64,000 bases of DNA from Streptomyces pluripotens (GTDB lineage: Bacteria; Actinomycetota; Actinomycetes; Streptomycetales; Streptomycetaceae), in assembly GCF_000802245.2 (NCBI RefSeq), contig NZ_CP021080.1, positions 496,001 through 560,000 on the forward strand, in the 5' to 3' direction. Shown piece by piece: positions 45,743-55,347 of the stretch. The notes beneath the pieces were generated by a model. It did no database searches. It saw only the letters and a program-made list of their open reading frames with translations, and had not been told where the DNA came from. Position 1 is the first letter of the stretch. Each line of letters opens with the position of its first letter. The position numbers were made by a program, and so were the translations under genes.

Positions 45743-46959
45743 TGACCGCACCCGCGCGCACGCGCACGTCCGACGACCTGATCCGCGCCGAAGGGCCGGT
45801 GCTCGCGCACAATTACCACCCGCTGCCCGTGGTGGTCGCCCGGGCCGAGGGCACCTGGGTGGAGGACGTCGAGGGCCGCCGCTACCTCGACATGCTCGCC
45901 GGGTACTCGGCGCTGAACTTCGGACACCGGCATCCCGCGCTCATCGAGGCGGCGCACCGCCAGCTGGATCTGCTGACGCTCACCTCGCGCGCCTTCCACA
46001 ACGACCGGCTCGCCGAGTTCGCCGAGCGACTCGCGGAACTCACCGGCCTGGACATGGTGCTACCGATGAACACCGGCGCCGAGGCGGTGGAGAGCGGCAT
46101 CAAGGTGGCCCGCAAGTGGGCGTACGACGTGAAGGGCGTCCCGGCCGGGCAGGCGACGATCGTGGTCGCGGCCGAGAACTTCCACGGCCGTACGACGACC
46201 ATCGTCAGCTTCTCCACCGACGAGACGGCGCGAGAGGGCTTCGGCCCCTTCACGCCCGGATTCCGGATCGTGCCCTACAACGACCTCGACGCGCTGGAGG
46301 CGGCGGTCGACGAGACGACGGCGGCCGTGCTGATCGAGCCCATCCAGGGCGAGGCAGGAGTGATCATCCCGGACTCCGGCTACCTCGCGGGGGTGCGTGA
46401 GCTGACCCGTCGCAAGGGCTGCCTGTTCATCGCGGACGAGATCCAGTCCGGCCTCGGTCGCACGGGCCGCACCCTCGCCGTCGAGCACGAGGACGTCGTC
46501 CCGGACGTACTCCTGCTCGGCAAGGCGCTGGGCGGCGGCATCGTGCCGGTGTCGGCGGTGGTCGCCCGACGTGAGGTGCTGGGCGTGCTGCACCCCGGCG
46601 AACACGGTTCGACGTTCGGCGGCAACCCGCTCGCGGCGGCGGTCGGCACGGCCGTGGTCGAATTGCTGGAGACCGGCGAGTTCCAGCGCCGTGCCACCGA
46701 GCTGGGTGTGATCCTGCGGGACGGACTGACCGAGCTGGTCGGCCGGGGCGTGCTCGGGTTCCGCTCGCGTGGGTTGTGGGCGGGCGTCGACGTCGATCCG
46801 GCGATCGGCACCGGCCGCGAGGTCAGCGAACGCCTCATGCGGGAGGGCGTCCTGGTCAAGGACACGCACGGCTCCACGATCCGCCTGGCGCCCCCGCTGA
46901 CCATCACGGCCGAGGAACTGCGTTCCGCACTGGGGGCATTGGAGAAGGTCTTGGCCTGA
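45742..46959 (+). CDS. rocD: Ornithine--oxo-acid transaminase
   Basis: The 405-aa class III aminotransferase moves the delta-amino group of ornithine to 2-oxoglutarate, giving glutamate semialdehyde. The PLP lysine is in LLGKALGGGIVPVSA (about residue 263). FIADEIQSGLGRTG contains the PLP-contacting aspartate. It is coupled to ddaH, under likely Lrp control, so the operon links methylarginine and ornithine use to glutamate. A very stable terminator follows. Confidence 0.93.
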   Translation: MTAPARTRTSDDLIRAEGPVLAHNYHPLPVVVARAEGTWVEDVEGRRYLDMLAGYSALNFGHRHPALIEAAHRQLDLLTLTSRAFHNDRLAEFAERLAELTGLDMVLPMNTGAEAVESGIKVARKWAYDVKGVPAGQATIVVAAENFHGRTTTIVSFSTDETAREGFGPFTPGFRIVPYNDLDALEAAVDETTAAVLIEPIQGEAGVIIPDSGYLAGVRELTRRKGCLFIADEIQSGLGRTGRTLAVEHEDVVPDVLLLGKALGGGIVPVSAVVARREVLGVLHPGEHGSTFGGNPLAAAVGTAVVELLETGEFQRRATELGVILRDGLTELVGRGVLGFRSRGLWAGVDVDPAIGTGREVSERLMREGVLVKDTHGSTIRLAPPLTITAEELRSALGALEKVLA

Positions 46960-46965
46960 GAGACG

Positions 46966-47012
46966 ATACGGGTGGGGGGCCGGTGCCGTGGGCACCGGCC
47001 CCCCACCCGTAT
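46966..47012. terminator. Very strong terminator after rocD
   Basis: There is a perfect 22-bp stem (46966-46987 with 46991-47012) and a three-base loop, starting seven bases after the rocD stop. Confidence 0.88.
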
Positions 47013-47299
47013 GACCGGCTCCGTCCGCCGAGACCAGCTCGCCGTCCCAAGCGGGTCACTCCCGCGCGGGGTCACGCCGGCGGCGCCAGGAGGCGGGACC
47101 AGGCCACCATGCGGGGTGGGCTCCCGGCTCTGCGCGGGCGGCAGGAACCGCCGCGCATCCGGAAAGCCGGGACGGATGGACACTGGCCCGGTGGGACACC
47201 GTTGCCGATGATGACGGATGGGCGTGCGCCGAAAGCCCGGCCCACGTCCCTGCTCAGGGAAACACCAGTCCGAGGCCGACCTGACGGAGTGAGGGACGA
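47013..47299. other. Intergenic region before the acyltransferase gene
   Basis: The 287 bases after the terminator hold no recognisable gene. Some stretch of it should be the promoter of the acyltransferase gene. Confidence 0.35.
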
Positions 47300-48019
47300 T
47301 TGTTCTACTATCTGCTCAAGTATGTGCTGCTGGGCCCCCTGCTCAGACTGCTGTTCCGGCCCCGGATCGAGGGACTGGAGAACGTGCCGGTTTCGGGACC
47401 CGCCATCGTCGCCGGAAACCACCTGTCCTTCTCCGACCACTTCCTGATGCCGGCGATCCTCAAACGGCGCATCACGTTTCTCGCCAAGGCGGAGTACTTC
47501 ACCGGCCCGGGCATCAAGGGCCGGCTCACTGCTTTCTTCTTCCGCAGTGCCGGACAGATCCCGGTGGACCGCTCGGGCAAAGAAGCGGGGCAGGCAGCGA
47601 TCCGGGAGGGGCTCGGGGTGCTGCGCGGGGGCGAGCTCCTGGGCATCTATCCGGAAGGAACCCGCTCGCACGACGGCCGGCTGTACAAGGGCAAGGTGGG
47701 GGTCGCCGTCATGGCGCTCAAAGCGGCGGTGCCGGTCGTGCCCTGCGCGATGATCGGCACCTTCGAGGCGCAGCCGCCCGGCAAGGTCGTTCCGCACCTG
47801 CGCCCGATCGCCATCCGTTTCGGTGAACCGCTCGACTTCTCCCGTTACGCCGGCATGGAGAACGAGAGGGCCGTGCTGCGGGCCGTCACCGACGAAATCA
47901 TGTACGCGATCCTCTCGCTGTCGCAGCAGGAGTACGTCGACCGGTATGCGGCGGTCGTCAAGGCGGAGGAGACGGCCGGGAAGAAGGAGCGCAGGTTTCC
48001 CCGGGCTCCGCTCGGCTGA
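47300..48019 (+). CDS. 1-acyl-sn-glycerol-3-phosphate acyltransferase family (PlsC-like)
   Basis: The 239-aa membrane-associated protein has the glycerophospholipid acyltransferase motifs NHLSFSDH (NHx4D, about residues 47-54) and YPEGTRSHDG (about 115-124), which bind the acyl donor and glycerol phosphate. A hydrophobic N-terminus (FYYLLKYVLLGPLLRLLF) anchors it. It would make phosphatidic acid. The TTG at 47300 is used, supported by GAGGGA just before it; no ATG/GTG is nearby. Confidence 0.9.
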   Translation: MFYYLLKYVLLGPLLRLLFRPRIEGLENVPVSGPAIVAGNHLSFSDHFLMPAILKRRITFLAKAEYFTGPGIKGRLTAFFFRSAGQIPVDRSGKEAGQAAIREGLGVLRGGELLGIYPEGTRSHDGRLYKGKVGVAVMALKAAVPVVPCAMIGTFEAQPPGKVVPHLRPIAIRFGEPLDFSRYAGMENERAVLRAVTDEIMYAILSLSQQEYVDRYAAVVKAEETAGKKERRFPRAPLG

Positions 48020-48047
48020 TCTCCGTCCTCGGCGAAAGGAGCGAGAA

Positions 48048-48074
48048 GGGGACGGCCGGGAATCCGGCCGCCCC
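48048..48074. terminator. Hairpin between convergent genes
   Basis: GGGGACGGCCGG and CCGGCCGCCCC pair with one mismatch across GAAT. It can serve both the acyltransferase and the peptidase gene. Confidence 0.5.
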
Positions 48075-48091
48075 TCACCGCCGTGCCAGGG

Positions 48092-49687
48092 TTACGGCTT
48101 GGGCGTGGCGTGCGGACTACAGGTCACGTCCGCGCCGTCCAGCCTGCCGTCGAGGAGGTAGGCGTCGACCCGCTGGTTGATGCAGGGGTTGACCAGGCTG
48201 GTCACACCGTGAGAACCCGCGTTCTTCTCGGTGATCAGGCGGGAACCCCTAAAGCGCTGGTGTAGTTCGACCGCGCCTGCGTATGGGGTGGCTGCGTCCC
48301 GGGTGGACTGAACGATCAGCACCCGCGGCAGGCCCCTGTGCGTACGGACGTCGACCGGGGTCTGCTGCTTGGCCGGCCAGGTGGCGCAGGGCAGGTTCAT
48401 CCAAGCGTTGTCCCACGTCATGAACGGGTACTTCCGGTTGAGCCGGGTGTTGTCCCGGTCCCACTTCTTCCAACTCGTCGGCCACTTGGCGTCGGTGCAC
48501 TCTACAGCCGTGTAGACGGCGTTGCTGTTCTCCGCGGCGATGTTGCCCGCGGTGTCCGACGGATCGGGGGCGGCCGCATCGACCAGCGCCTGGGTGTCCC
48601 CGGCGACGTACTTGCTGAAGACCCTCGCGATGGGCGCCCACGCCCCGTCGTAGTAAGGAGCGCTCTGGAAGAAGGCGATCAACTCAGCCGGGCCGACGAC
48701 CCCGCCGATGGGGTGCTCCTTGGCGGTCGCACGCAACCGGAGCCACTCGGCCTGGACGGCGGCGCGGGTGGTGCCGAGGTGGAAGGCGGTGTCGTGGGAG
48801 GCGACCCAGCCCTCCCAGTCCTTCCAGCGGCGCTCGAACGCGACGTCCTGGTTCAGGTTGGCCCGGTACCAGATGTTGCTGCGGGCGGGGTTCACCACGC
48901 TGTCGACGACCATGCGGCGCACGTGCCCCGGGAAGAGGGTGCCGTAGACGGCACCGAGGTAGGTGCCGTAGGAGACGCCGAGGTAATTGAGCTTCCGCTC
49001 GCCCAGCGCGGCACGGATGACGTCCAGGTCGCGGGCCGTGTTCGGTGTGGTCATGTGCGGCAGCATCGCGCCACTGCGCTCGGCGCAGCCCTCCGCGTAC
49101 GCGCGGGCCAGCTTGCGCTGTGCCGTCTTGTCGGCCTCGCGGTCCGGAACCGGATCCGGCTTCGGCGCCTTGACGAACTCTTGGGGGTCGACACAGGAGA
49201 TGGGGGCCGAGTGGCCGACGCCGCGCGGGTCGAACCCGACGAAGTCGTAGGCCTGGGCGACCTTCGCCCAGACGGCGTTCTTGGCGGTGACCCGGCGGGG
49301 GAACCGCAGGCCGGAGCCGCCGGGGCCGCCGGGGTTGTAGACGAGAGCGCCCTGGCGCTCCTTCCTGGTGCCGGTATTGCCGATGCGGTCCACGGCGAGC
49401 TTGATCTGCTTGCCGTAGGGGTGGGCGTAGTTCAACGGCACCTTGACCCAGCCGCACTGGATGGGCTTCTCCAGCCGCCAGTCGGCAGGGCAGTCCCGCC
49501 AGTGGATACCTACCCGGGCGGCCCGGGCGGCGGCTATCCGGACGCCCCAGGCCTCCCGGTCGTGGCGGTACCGGCCGGCAGCGTTGGCCGCGGGCGCCGA
49601 CACGGTGCCCGCGATCAGGGTGGCGGTGACGAGTGCGCCGGCCGAACCGAGCGCCAGCAGGCGGCTCTTCGGACTGTACTCCTTCAA
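48092..49687 (-). CDS. Secreted alpha/beta-hydrolase, tripeptidyl aminopeptidase type
   Basis: The 531-aa exported serine peptidase has a signal peptide (charged KEYSPKSR, hydrophobic core, AANAAGR cleavage region near residue 37). The oxyanion region is YNPGGPGGSG (about 119-128), and the nucleophile serine is in GVSYGTYLG (about 240-248). The C-terminal TAP-like domain (about 400-520) has the catalytic Asp in STRDAATP and His in NAGSHGV. This is the layout of Streptomyces SlpD/SlpE and tripeptidyl aminopeptidases. The start is TTG 49687, with GGGGAGAG upstream. Confidence 0.9.
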   Translation of the reverse strand: MKEYSPKSRLLALGSAGALVTATLIAGTVSAPAANAAGRYRHDREAWGVRIAAARAARVGIHWRDCPADWRLEKPIQCGWVKVPLNYAHPYGKQIKLAVDRIGNTGTRKERQGALVYNPGGPGGSGLRFPRRVTAKNAVWAKVAQAYDFVGFDPRGVGHSAPISCVDPQEFVKAPKPDPVPDREADKTAQRKLARAYAEGCAERSGAMLPHMTTPNTARDLDVIRAALGERKLNYLGVSYGTYLGAVYGTLFPGHVRRMVVDSVVNPARSNIWYRANLNQDVAFERRWKDWEGWVASHDTAFHLGTTRAAVQAEWLRLRATAKEHPIGGVVGPAELIAFFQSAPYYDGAWAPIARVFSKYVAGDTQALVDAAAPDPSDTAGNIAAENSNAVYTAVECTDAKWPTSWKKWDRDNTRLNRKYPFMTWDNAWMNLPCATWPAKQQTPVDVRTHRGLPRVLIVQSTRDAATPYAGAVELHQRFRGSRLITEKNAGSHGVTSLVNPCINQRVDAYLLDGRLDGADVTCSPHATPKP

Positions 49688-49823
49688 GAGGACTCTCCCC
49701 GTACCTCGTTACAAGTGGTCAGCGGGGATCCTCTCGGCTGTGCGGCTGCTGAGAACAGAGGGGCACCGGCCGTTTTACCAAGCCGATGTCCGGATGATCA
49801 CGTCCTGCCGAGCGGAGTAGCGG

Positions 49824-50594
49824 TCACCAACCGAGCAGTACCCGTGCCTCGTCCAGCAGCCGACGCAGCCTCAGCGCGTCGGAAGCCACGGCGCTGACCA
49901 GAACGGCCGGTCCGGCAAGCGGCACCAGCGCGGCACACTCCCCCAGCATGCGGGCGACCACCGGGTGCTCGGCGAAGTCGGGCTCCACAATGACGAGTTG
50001 CCCGACGGCTCGGTGCCCGGCGAGCACGGCGGGGCCGTCCCAGCCCCCTGGTGCACCGGGCCCGCAGGCCAATTCCTGGTCCAGCACGGTCCGGCCGGCG
50101 ACCCGCACGGTCAACCGGCTGGTGAGCCGACCGGGTTCCTCTCCGACGCGTCCGAGTACCTGTTCCTCGCGCAGCACCAGCCGGGCACCGGCGCCCAGTT
50201 CGGCCCGGGTGGTGACGTGCAGATCACTGCCACCGGCCGAGATCAGTTGCTCGGGCAACCAGCTCAATTCGGCGCCGTCGGCCACGTCGAGCCGTACCTC
50301 GTAGCGGGCGGCCCCCTTGGCCTGACCCGGCAGGGCGAGGGTGGCGGCTGCCGACCCGACGTGCAGGCGGGCGCCGGACTCCACCCGCGCCGCCAGCGAG
50401 AAGTGGTCGCCCCCGAGCGGGCCGCTCATCGCACCGACGACCATGACCTTCGCCTCGGCGCCGCTACCCCTGGTGCGACGCAGCGCGAGCGGTCCCTCTC
50501 CGTCCAGCACGTGCAGTGCCGTACCGCCGCGGCCGTCGGCACGGGCCACGATCCGCGCGCGTGCCCGGACTCCGGTCGCCGTCACGCCGTCCAC
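49824..50594 (-). CDS. ureD: Urease accessory protein UreD
   Basis: The 256-aa protein (UreD/UreH family) is part of the UreDFG complex that brings nickel to apo-urease. Family features include the early stretch [17 protein letters not shown] (about 51-67) and the later [13 protein letters not shown] (about 111-123). It is the last gene of the operon. It starts with GTG inside the ureG end, with a 13-base overlap. Confidence 0.92.
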   Translation of the reverse strand: MDGVTATGVRARARIVARADGRGGTALHVLDGEGPLALRRTRGSGAEAKVMVVGAMSGPLGGDHFSLAARVESGARLHVGSAAATLALPGQAKGAARYEVRLDVADGAELSWLPEQLISAGGSDLHVTTRAELGAGARLVLREEQVLGRVGEEPGRLTSRLTVRVAGRTVLDQELACGPGAPGGWDGPAVLAGHRAVGQLVIVEPDFAEHPVVARMLGECAALVPLAGPAVLVSAVASDALRLRRLLDEARVLLGW

Positions 50595-51259
50595 GCCGCG
50601 AGCTGCCCCCGGACCCAGGCCGCCACCTCGGCAACTCCGGATTCACTGCGCAACGACTGGAAGACTACGGGGAGTTCGATCCGTTGCTCCTTGGCGTCGG
50701 CAGCCATCCGGGCGAGGTCGGAGCCGACGTACGGGGCGAGGTCGGTCTTGTTGACAACGAGCAGGTCGGCCGTGGTGACGCCGGGTCCGCCCTTGCGCGG
50801 GATGTCGTCGCCGCCGGCCACGTCGATCACGAAGATCTGTGAGTCCACCAGCCCCCTGGAGAAGGTGGCGGTGAGGTTGTCCCCACCGGACTCGACGAGG
50901 ACCAGGTCCAGCGGACCGACCGCGTCCTCCAGGTCCTCGACGGCTTCGAGGTTGGCGGAGATGTCGTCCCGGATCGCGGTGTGCGGACAGGCCCCCGTCT
51001 CGACGGCGGTGATCCGCTCGGGCGGCAGGACGGCCTCCCGCAGCAGGAACTCGGCGTCCTCACGGGTGTAGATGTCGTTGGTGACGACCGCGAGGGACAA
51101 CTCCTCGCACAGGGCCCGGCAGAGCGCGGCGACAGTGGCGGTCTTCCCGGAGCCGACGGGCCCGCCCAGTCCGATGCGCAGGGCACGGCGCGAACCGTCG
51201 GGACGATGAGCGTCGGCACTGGCAGCGCCGGGGCCGGGGTGGTCGTGGTCGAGGTGCAT
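50582..51259 (-). CDS. ureG: Urease accessory GTPase UreG
   Basis: The 225-aa SIMIBI GTPase drives nickel insertion into urease. The P-loop is [15 protein letters not shown] (about residues 34-48); the CPH nickel-binding motif is in [13 protein letters not shown]; and [10 protein letters not shown] is the guanine-specificity motif. A short His-rich N-terminus (HLDHDHPG) could bind nickel. The gene lies 82 bases after ureF and overlaps ureD. Confidence 0.95.
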   Translation of the reverse strand: MHLDHDHPGPGAASADAHRPDGSRRALRIGLGGPVGSGKTATVAALCRALCEELSLAVVTNDIYTREDAEFLLREAVLPPERITAVETGACPHTAIRDDISANLEAVEDLEDAVGPLDLVLVESGGDNLTATFSRGLVDSQIFVIDVAGGDDIPRKGGPGVTTADLLVVNKTDLAPYVGSDLARMAADAKEQRIELPVVFQSLRSESGVAEVAAWVRGQLAAWTA

Positions 51260-51341
51260 GTACGGCTCCGGTGTCGAAAGGGGCTGTTGCGGGTGGCGGC
51301 TGCTCGCCGCCGATCCGCGCCGGGTGTTGGGGTGGGAAGTG

Positions 51342-52016
51342 CTACGACGCGAACAACCGCACAGGCCAGGCCGCGTGCCACTGAGCGCCGATCTCCAGGA
51401 GAGGGCCGGACGCAGCCGGCAACGCGTCGGTGCCCTCTGCGGGCACCCTGCGTGCCGCCTCCACCGCCGCCTCCACGACGCGGTCCAGGTCCGGTGCCAG
51501 CCGGGCCAGCACTCCGGTCGCGTCGAACGGGTGCAGGCTCAGCAGACGGACCGTGGCACTCGCCGGCCCGCTGACACTCTCGTACGCGGCGCAGTACGCC
51601 GCGTCCTCGGGGCCGAGACCCGCCGCCCGGGCAGCGAGCCCGAGCACCACCGGCTGATGGGCACCCCGGGGGAACTGTCGTGCCACGGCGTCGAGTTCGG
51701 CCGACGGCCAAGTAGCCCGGGCGGCCCGTGACAACTGTCGCCCGAGTCGGCGTGCCGCGGCCCGCAGGGCCGGGGACGGCGTACGGGCGTCAGCCGCTGC
51801 GTCGAGCTCGCCCGGATCGGTACCGAGTACCGCCGCCGCCGCCAGCGCCCCTGCAACCAGCCCGGCGGTGTGCGCCCGGCCCCGGCAGAACTCCTCCAGG
51901 TCCGCGGCACAGCTGATCCGGCCCGCCTTGACCGCGGCCTCCGCCCCGCCGGAGTGCGCGTGCCCTCCGGCAGGGAACCGGCCGTCGGCCAGAACGAGCA
52001 GTGCTGCCCTGGACAT
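51342..52016 (-). CDS. ureF: Urease accessory protein UreF
   Basis: The 224-aa helical protein interacts with UreD and UreG in urease activation. The early [16 protein letters not shown] block (about 9-24) matches the UreF N-terminal pattern, where this segment reads DS-x-FP-x-G-x-x-x-HS-x-G. The ATG at 52016 overlaps the ureC stop by one base, so translation is coupled; an upstream in-frame reading is antisense noise. Confidence 0.92.
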   Translation of the reverse strand: MSRAALLVLADGRFPAGGHAHSGGAEAAVKAGRISCAADLEEFCRGRAHTAGLVAGALAAAAVLGTDPGELDAAADARTPSPALRAAARRLGRQLSRAARATWPSAELDAVARQFPRGAHQPVVLGLAARAAGLGPEDAAYCAAYESVSGPASATVRLLSLHPFDATGVLARLAPDLDRVVEAAVEAARRVPAEGTDALPAASGPLLEIGAQWHAAWPVRLFAS

Positions 52017-53737
52017 CAGAAGAGGAAGTAACGCTGGGCCATGGGCAGGTCGGCCGCCGGGACGGCCTCGACCAGCTCTCCGTCGATGTGCACGGCGAAG
52101 CTGTCGGGGTCGATCCGGACGTCCGGACGGGCGTCGTTCTCGCGCATGTCGGCCTTGGTGACGTGACGCGTGGACTCGATCGCCACGAACCGCTTGCCGA
52201 GCCGCAGCCGCTCTGGTAGCCCGTCCTCGATCGCGAGCGGGGCCGTGAAGTTGACGGAGTTGGTGGTCGGGGCCCGGCCGATCGCCCCGTACATCGGGCG
52301 GGGCAGGATCGGCTGCGGGGTGGGGATGGAGGCGTTGGCGTCGCCCATCTGCGCGTACGCGATCTGACCGCCCTTGAGCACGAGGAGTGGCTTGACCCCG
52401 AAGAACGCGGGCTCCCACAGCACCAGGTCGGCCAGTTTCCCGGCCTCCACCGAGCCGATCTCTGCGGCGAGGCCCTGGGCCAGGGCCGGGTTGATCGTGT
52501 ACTTGGCGAGGTAGCGCCGCACCCGGAGGTTGTCGGCTCGGCCGTCGCCGGGAAGGGCTCCGCGGCGCCGCTTCATCACGTGCGCGGTCTGCCAGGTGCG
52601 CAGCACGACTTCACCGACGCGGCCCATGGCCTGGGAGTCGGAGGAGATGATCGAGATCGCCCCGAGGTCGTGGAGGATGTCCTCCGCGCCGATGGTGGAC
52701 GGCCGGATGCGCGACTCGGCGAACGCCAGGTCCTCTGGGACCGCCGGGTTGAGGTGGTGGCACACCATCAGCATGTCGAGGTGTTCCTCGGCGGTGTTAA
52801 CGGTGAAGGGCCGGGTCGGGTTGGTGGAGCTGGGCAGCACGTTCGGCTGGGACACCACGGTCATGATGTCCGGCGCGTGTCCCCCGCCCGCGCCCTCGGT
52901 GTGGTACGCGTGGATGCCGCGCCCCGCGATCGCGGCGAGGGTGTCCCCGACGAAACCGGCTTCGTTCAGTGTGTCCGTGTGAATGGCGACCTGGACGCCC
53001 GTACGGTCGGCCACGGTGAGCGAGGCGTCGATAGCGGCCGGTGTGGAGCCCCAGTCCTCGTGCAGCTTCAGCCCGACTGCGCCGCCCCGGATCTGGGAGA
53101 GCATCGCCTCCTGCGAGACGGTATTGCCCTTGCCGAGGAAGCCGACGTTGACCGGGTAGGCCTCCATCGCTTCCAGCATCCGGGCCAGATGCCAGGGGCC
53201 GGGCGTCACGGTGGTCGCCTTGGACCCTTCGGCAGGGCCGGTGCCGCCGCCGATCAGGGTGGTGATACCGGAGGCCAGTGCCTCATCAGCGATCTGGGGA
53301 CAGATGAAGTGGACGTGTGCGTCGATGGCGCCGGCCGTGAGAATACGCCCGTTCCCCGCGATGATCTCGGTCTCGGGGCCGATGACCAGGCCAGGGTGGA
53401 CGCCGTCCATGGTGTCGGGGTTACCGGCTTTGCCGACGGCGGTGATCCGGCCGTCACGGATGCCGACGTCGGCCTTGACGACACCCCAGTGGTCGACGAC
53501 GACGGCACCGGTGATCACGGTGTCCGGGGTTCCCTCCGCCCGGGTGGCCCGGGACTGACCCATGGACTCACGAATGACCTTGCCGCCACCGAAGACCACT
53601 TCGTCCCCGGAATGGCCAGGACCGCCGGAGCGGTCCTCCTCGACCTCGACCAGCAGGCCGGTGTCAGCGAGCCGGATGCGGTCACCGGTGGTCGGGCCGA
53701 AGAGGTCGGCGTAGGCGGCACGGGAGATCTCAGGCAT
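52016..53737 (-). CDS. ureC: Urease alpha subunit
   Basis: The 573-aa catalytic subunit hydrolyses urea. It contains the nickel ligands HVHF (about 137-140), the carbamylated lysine in GLKLHEDWG (about 220), [11 protein letters not shown], and the mobile-flap region [20 protein letters not shown] with the catalytic His. The length is normal for the family. The ATG at 53737 gives [20 protein letters not shown]; it overlaps ureB by eight bases. Confidence 0.97.
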   Translation of the reverse strand: MPEISRAAYADLFGPTTGDRIRLADTGLLVEVEEDRSGGPGHSGDEVVFGGGKVIRESMGQSRATRAEGTPDTVITGAVVVDHWGVVKADVGIRDGRITAVGKAGNPDTMDGVHPGLVIGPETEIIAGNGRILTAGAIDAHVHFICPQIADEALASGITTLIGGGTGPAEGSKATTVTPGPWHLARMLEAMEAYPVNVGFLGKGNTVSQEAMLSQIRGGAVGLKLHEDWGSTPAAIDASLTVADRTGVQVAIHTDTLNEAGFVGDTLAAIAGRGIHAYHTEGAGGGHAPDIMTVVSQPNVLPSSTNPTRPFTVNTAEEHLDMLMVCHHLNPAVPEDLAFAESRIRPSTIGAEDILHDLGAISIISSDSQAMGRVGEVVLRTWQTAHVMKRRRGALPGDGRADNLRVRRYLAKYTINPALAQGLAAEIGSVEAGKLADLVLWEPAFFGVKPLLVLKGGQIAYAQMGDANASIPTPQPILPRPMYGAIGRAPTTNSVNFTAPLAIEDGLPERLRLGKRFVAIESTRHVTKADMRENDARPDVRIDPDSFAVHIDGELVEAVPAADLPMAQRYFLF

Positions 53738-54041
53738 CGAGCGCACCTCCGGTCTCCCCGCGCAGGCCCGGCACGGTCCGGGAGCCGGCGAGGGGCACGA
53801 GTTCGACATCGGCGGGGATGCCGGGCTCGAAGCGCACGGCGGTGCCGGCGGCGACGTTCAGCCGCTTGCCGCGCGCGGCGGCACGGTCGAACTGCAGGCC
53901 GGGATTGGCCTCGGCGAAGTGGTAGTGGGAGCCGACCTGGACCGGCCGGTCCGCGGCGTTGAGGACGGCCAACCGGGTGACCTCACGGCCCTCGTTGCAG
54001 ATGATGGGGTCGTCCGCGAACAGGATCTCTCCGGGAATCAT
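53730..54041 (-). CDS. ureB: Urease beta subunit
   Basis: The 103-aa structural subunit of urease starts [13 protein letters not shown] and holds [12 protein letters not shown] in the middle, both family-typical. The ATG at 54041 follows ureA by ten bases, and the end overlaps ureC. Confidence 0.95.
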   Translation of the reverse strand: MIPGEILFADDPIICNEGREVTRLAVLNAADRPVQVGSHYHFAEANPGLQFDRAAARGKRLNVAAGTAVRFEPGIPADVELVPLAGSRTVPGLRGETGGALDA

Positions 54042-54051
54042 CGCGGCCCTC

Positions 54052-54354
54052 TCAGATGATCGGTTCGTGGACGGTGACGAGCTTGGTGCCGTCCGGGAAC
54101 GTGGCCTCCACCTGGACGTCATGAATCATCTCCGGAACCCCCTCCATGACGTCGTCCCTGGTGAGGAGCTTGCGACCGGTGGACATCAGCTCGGCGACAG
54201 TGCGGCCGTCACGCGCGCCCTCAAGGACGTGCGACGTGATGAGGGCGACCGCTTCGGGGTGGTTGAGCCTGAGCCCGCGGGCCCGGCGCTTCTCGGCCAC
54301 ATCGGCCGCCACATGGATCAGCAGCCTCTCTTGTTCATGCGGGGTCAGTTGCAC
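54052..54354 (-). CDS. ureA: Urease gamma subunit
   Basis: The 100-aa smallest urease subunit reads (M)[19 protein letters not shown] at its N-terminus and ends [14 protein letters not shown]. The GTG at 54354 with GAGG upstream gives the exact family length. It is the first gene of ureABCFGD, and ureE is absent, as is common in Streptomyces. The 226 bases upstream up to the antitoxin gene must hold the operon promoter; no nickel- or nitrogen-responsive operator was recognised. Confidence 0.95.
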   Translation of the reverse strand: MQLTPHEQERLLIHVAADVAEKRRARGLRLNHPEAVALITSHVLEGARDGRTVAELMSTGRKLLTRDDVMEGVPEMIHDVQVEATFPDGTKLVTVHEPII

Positions 54355-54580
54355 GTCCCACCTCACAGTCCTCACCCCGGACCGTGCGGGGTCCGGTTGC
54401 CGCAGCCACCACGACGGGGATAGATGTAACACGCAGACAAATCCCCGGATCGTCATCAATCCGGGCAGAAATACCCCGGGCGGCGTGGATCGGCAGGCTA
54501 GTTCGCCGGAGTTTCAACGACGTTAACCAGACTTTGATCCGCCCATGACCGCATACTGGACTCCCCCATACCCGCCCAGC

Positions 54581-54868
54581 TCACGACACACCAGGCCCCC
54601 GGTGTTCCGCCGCGATTCCGAAACTCTGCCGTTCAGGGACAGGGGAAGCGGCCTCACTCATCCCGGACACCGTACTGACGACCTGACCCCCAGCCGACTC
54701 ATCGAGCCGATCCAGCGCTTCGAGCCGCTCCAGTTCGGCGGCCGAAACCAACGCGACCAGCGGCTTGCCGTGCCGCGTCACGACGACACGCTCACCGCCA
54801 TACACCACCCGGTTGATCAGGTCGGCGAGCTCAGCCCTGGCTTGCGTCACCGGAATCTCGTAGGCCAT
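54581..54868 (-). CDS. Phd/YefM family antitoxin, no adjacent toxin
   Basis: The 95-aa protein has the Phd/YefM fold: MAYEIPVTQARAELADLINR, then RVVVTRHGKPLVALVSAAEL (about 28-47), which forms the DNA-binding dimer. The C-terminal 45 residues would bind a toxin. No RelE/Doc-like gene is found on either side, so it is an orphan or acts as a simple repressor. It lies upstream of the ureA promoter on the same strand. Confidence 0.85.
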   Translation of the reverse strand: MAYEIPVTQARAELADLINRVVYGGERVVVTRHGKPLVALVSAAELERLEALDRLDESAGGQVVSTVSGMSEAASPVPERQSFGIAAEHRGPGVS

Positions 54869-54941
54869 ACCTCTAGCTTAGGTGGCGGGCAGGGTGCCGG
54901 TGCGGTCCACTCAGCGCCCGCCGACCGCAGGTCACAGGTGG

Positions 54942-55160
54942 TCACAGCCGGACCGCGGCGGTTGCGCCGACCGCCTCGATGAGACGGTCACCCACAGCGA
55001 GGGACCCCCATGGGGCCTTCCCGATGCGGGCCTTCACGGTGGCGCCGTCCACCAGGCGAACCTCGACGCAGTGGTACCGGTGGGAGCCGTCGGCCGCCCC
55101 GCACCCCTTGCCGACGACGACGCCCCAGGCGCCCTCCTCATGGACGTTGCGGGATGCGAA
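54942..55160 (-). pseudogene. C-terminal remnant of a DUF7489-like protein
   Basis: A minus-strand frame reads EGAWGVVVGKGCGAADGSHR, then YHCVEVRLVDGATVKARIG and KAPWGSLAVGDRLIEAVG before the stop. This is a plausible beta-rich domain with good codon use, resembling the C-terminus of short actinobacterial proteins I recall as DUF7489. The preceding in-frame sequence is arginine-rich noise with no start, so the N-terminus seems lost. Confidence 0.4.
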
Positions 55161-55305
55161 CACGCCGTCGCAGTAGTCGCCGACAGCCCCGCGCGGGCCA
55201 TCCCGCGACGTAGCGCGGCAGCGAGGCGACACACGGAGGGACGTCGGAGCAGCGCCCACACACTGCGCCGAGCGACGACGCCTCTGACACCCCGTTACGT
55301 ACGTC

Positions 55306-55322
55306 CTGTACATTCTGTACAG
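55306..55322. promoter_or_regulatory. Perfect palindrome upstream of the clpP paralogue
   Basis: CTGTACA-TTC-TGTACAG is a 17-base dyad 26 bases before the ClpP reading frame, in an AT-richer stretch. It is a good operator candidate. It does not match the ClgR or PopR consensus as I recall them. Confidence 0.5.
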
Positions 55323-55347
55323 AAGTCGGCCCGCGAGGGGTCGTGCC

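Noticed and set aside
49824..54354. Urease operon broken because ureE is missing
   Set aside because: Streptomyces urease operons normally lack ureE, so this is ordinary.
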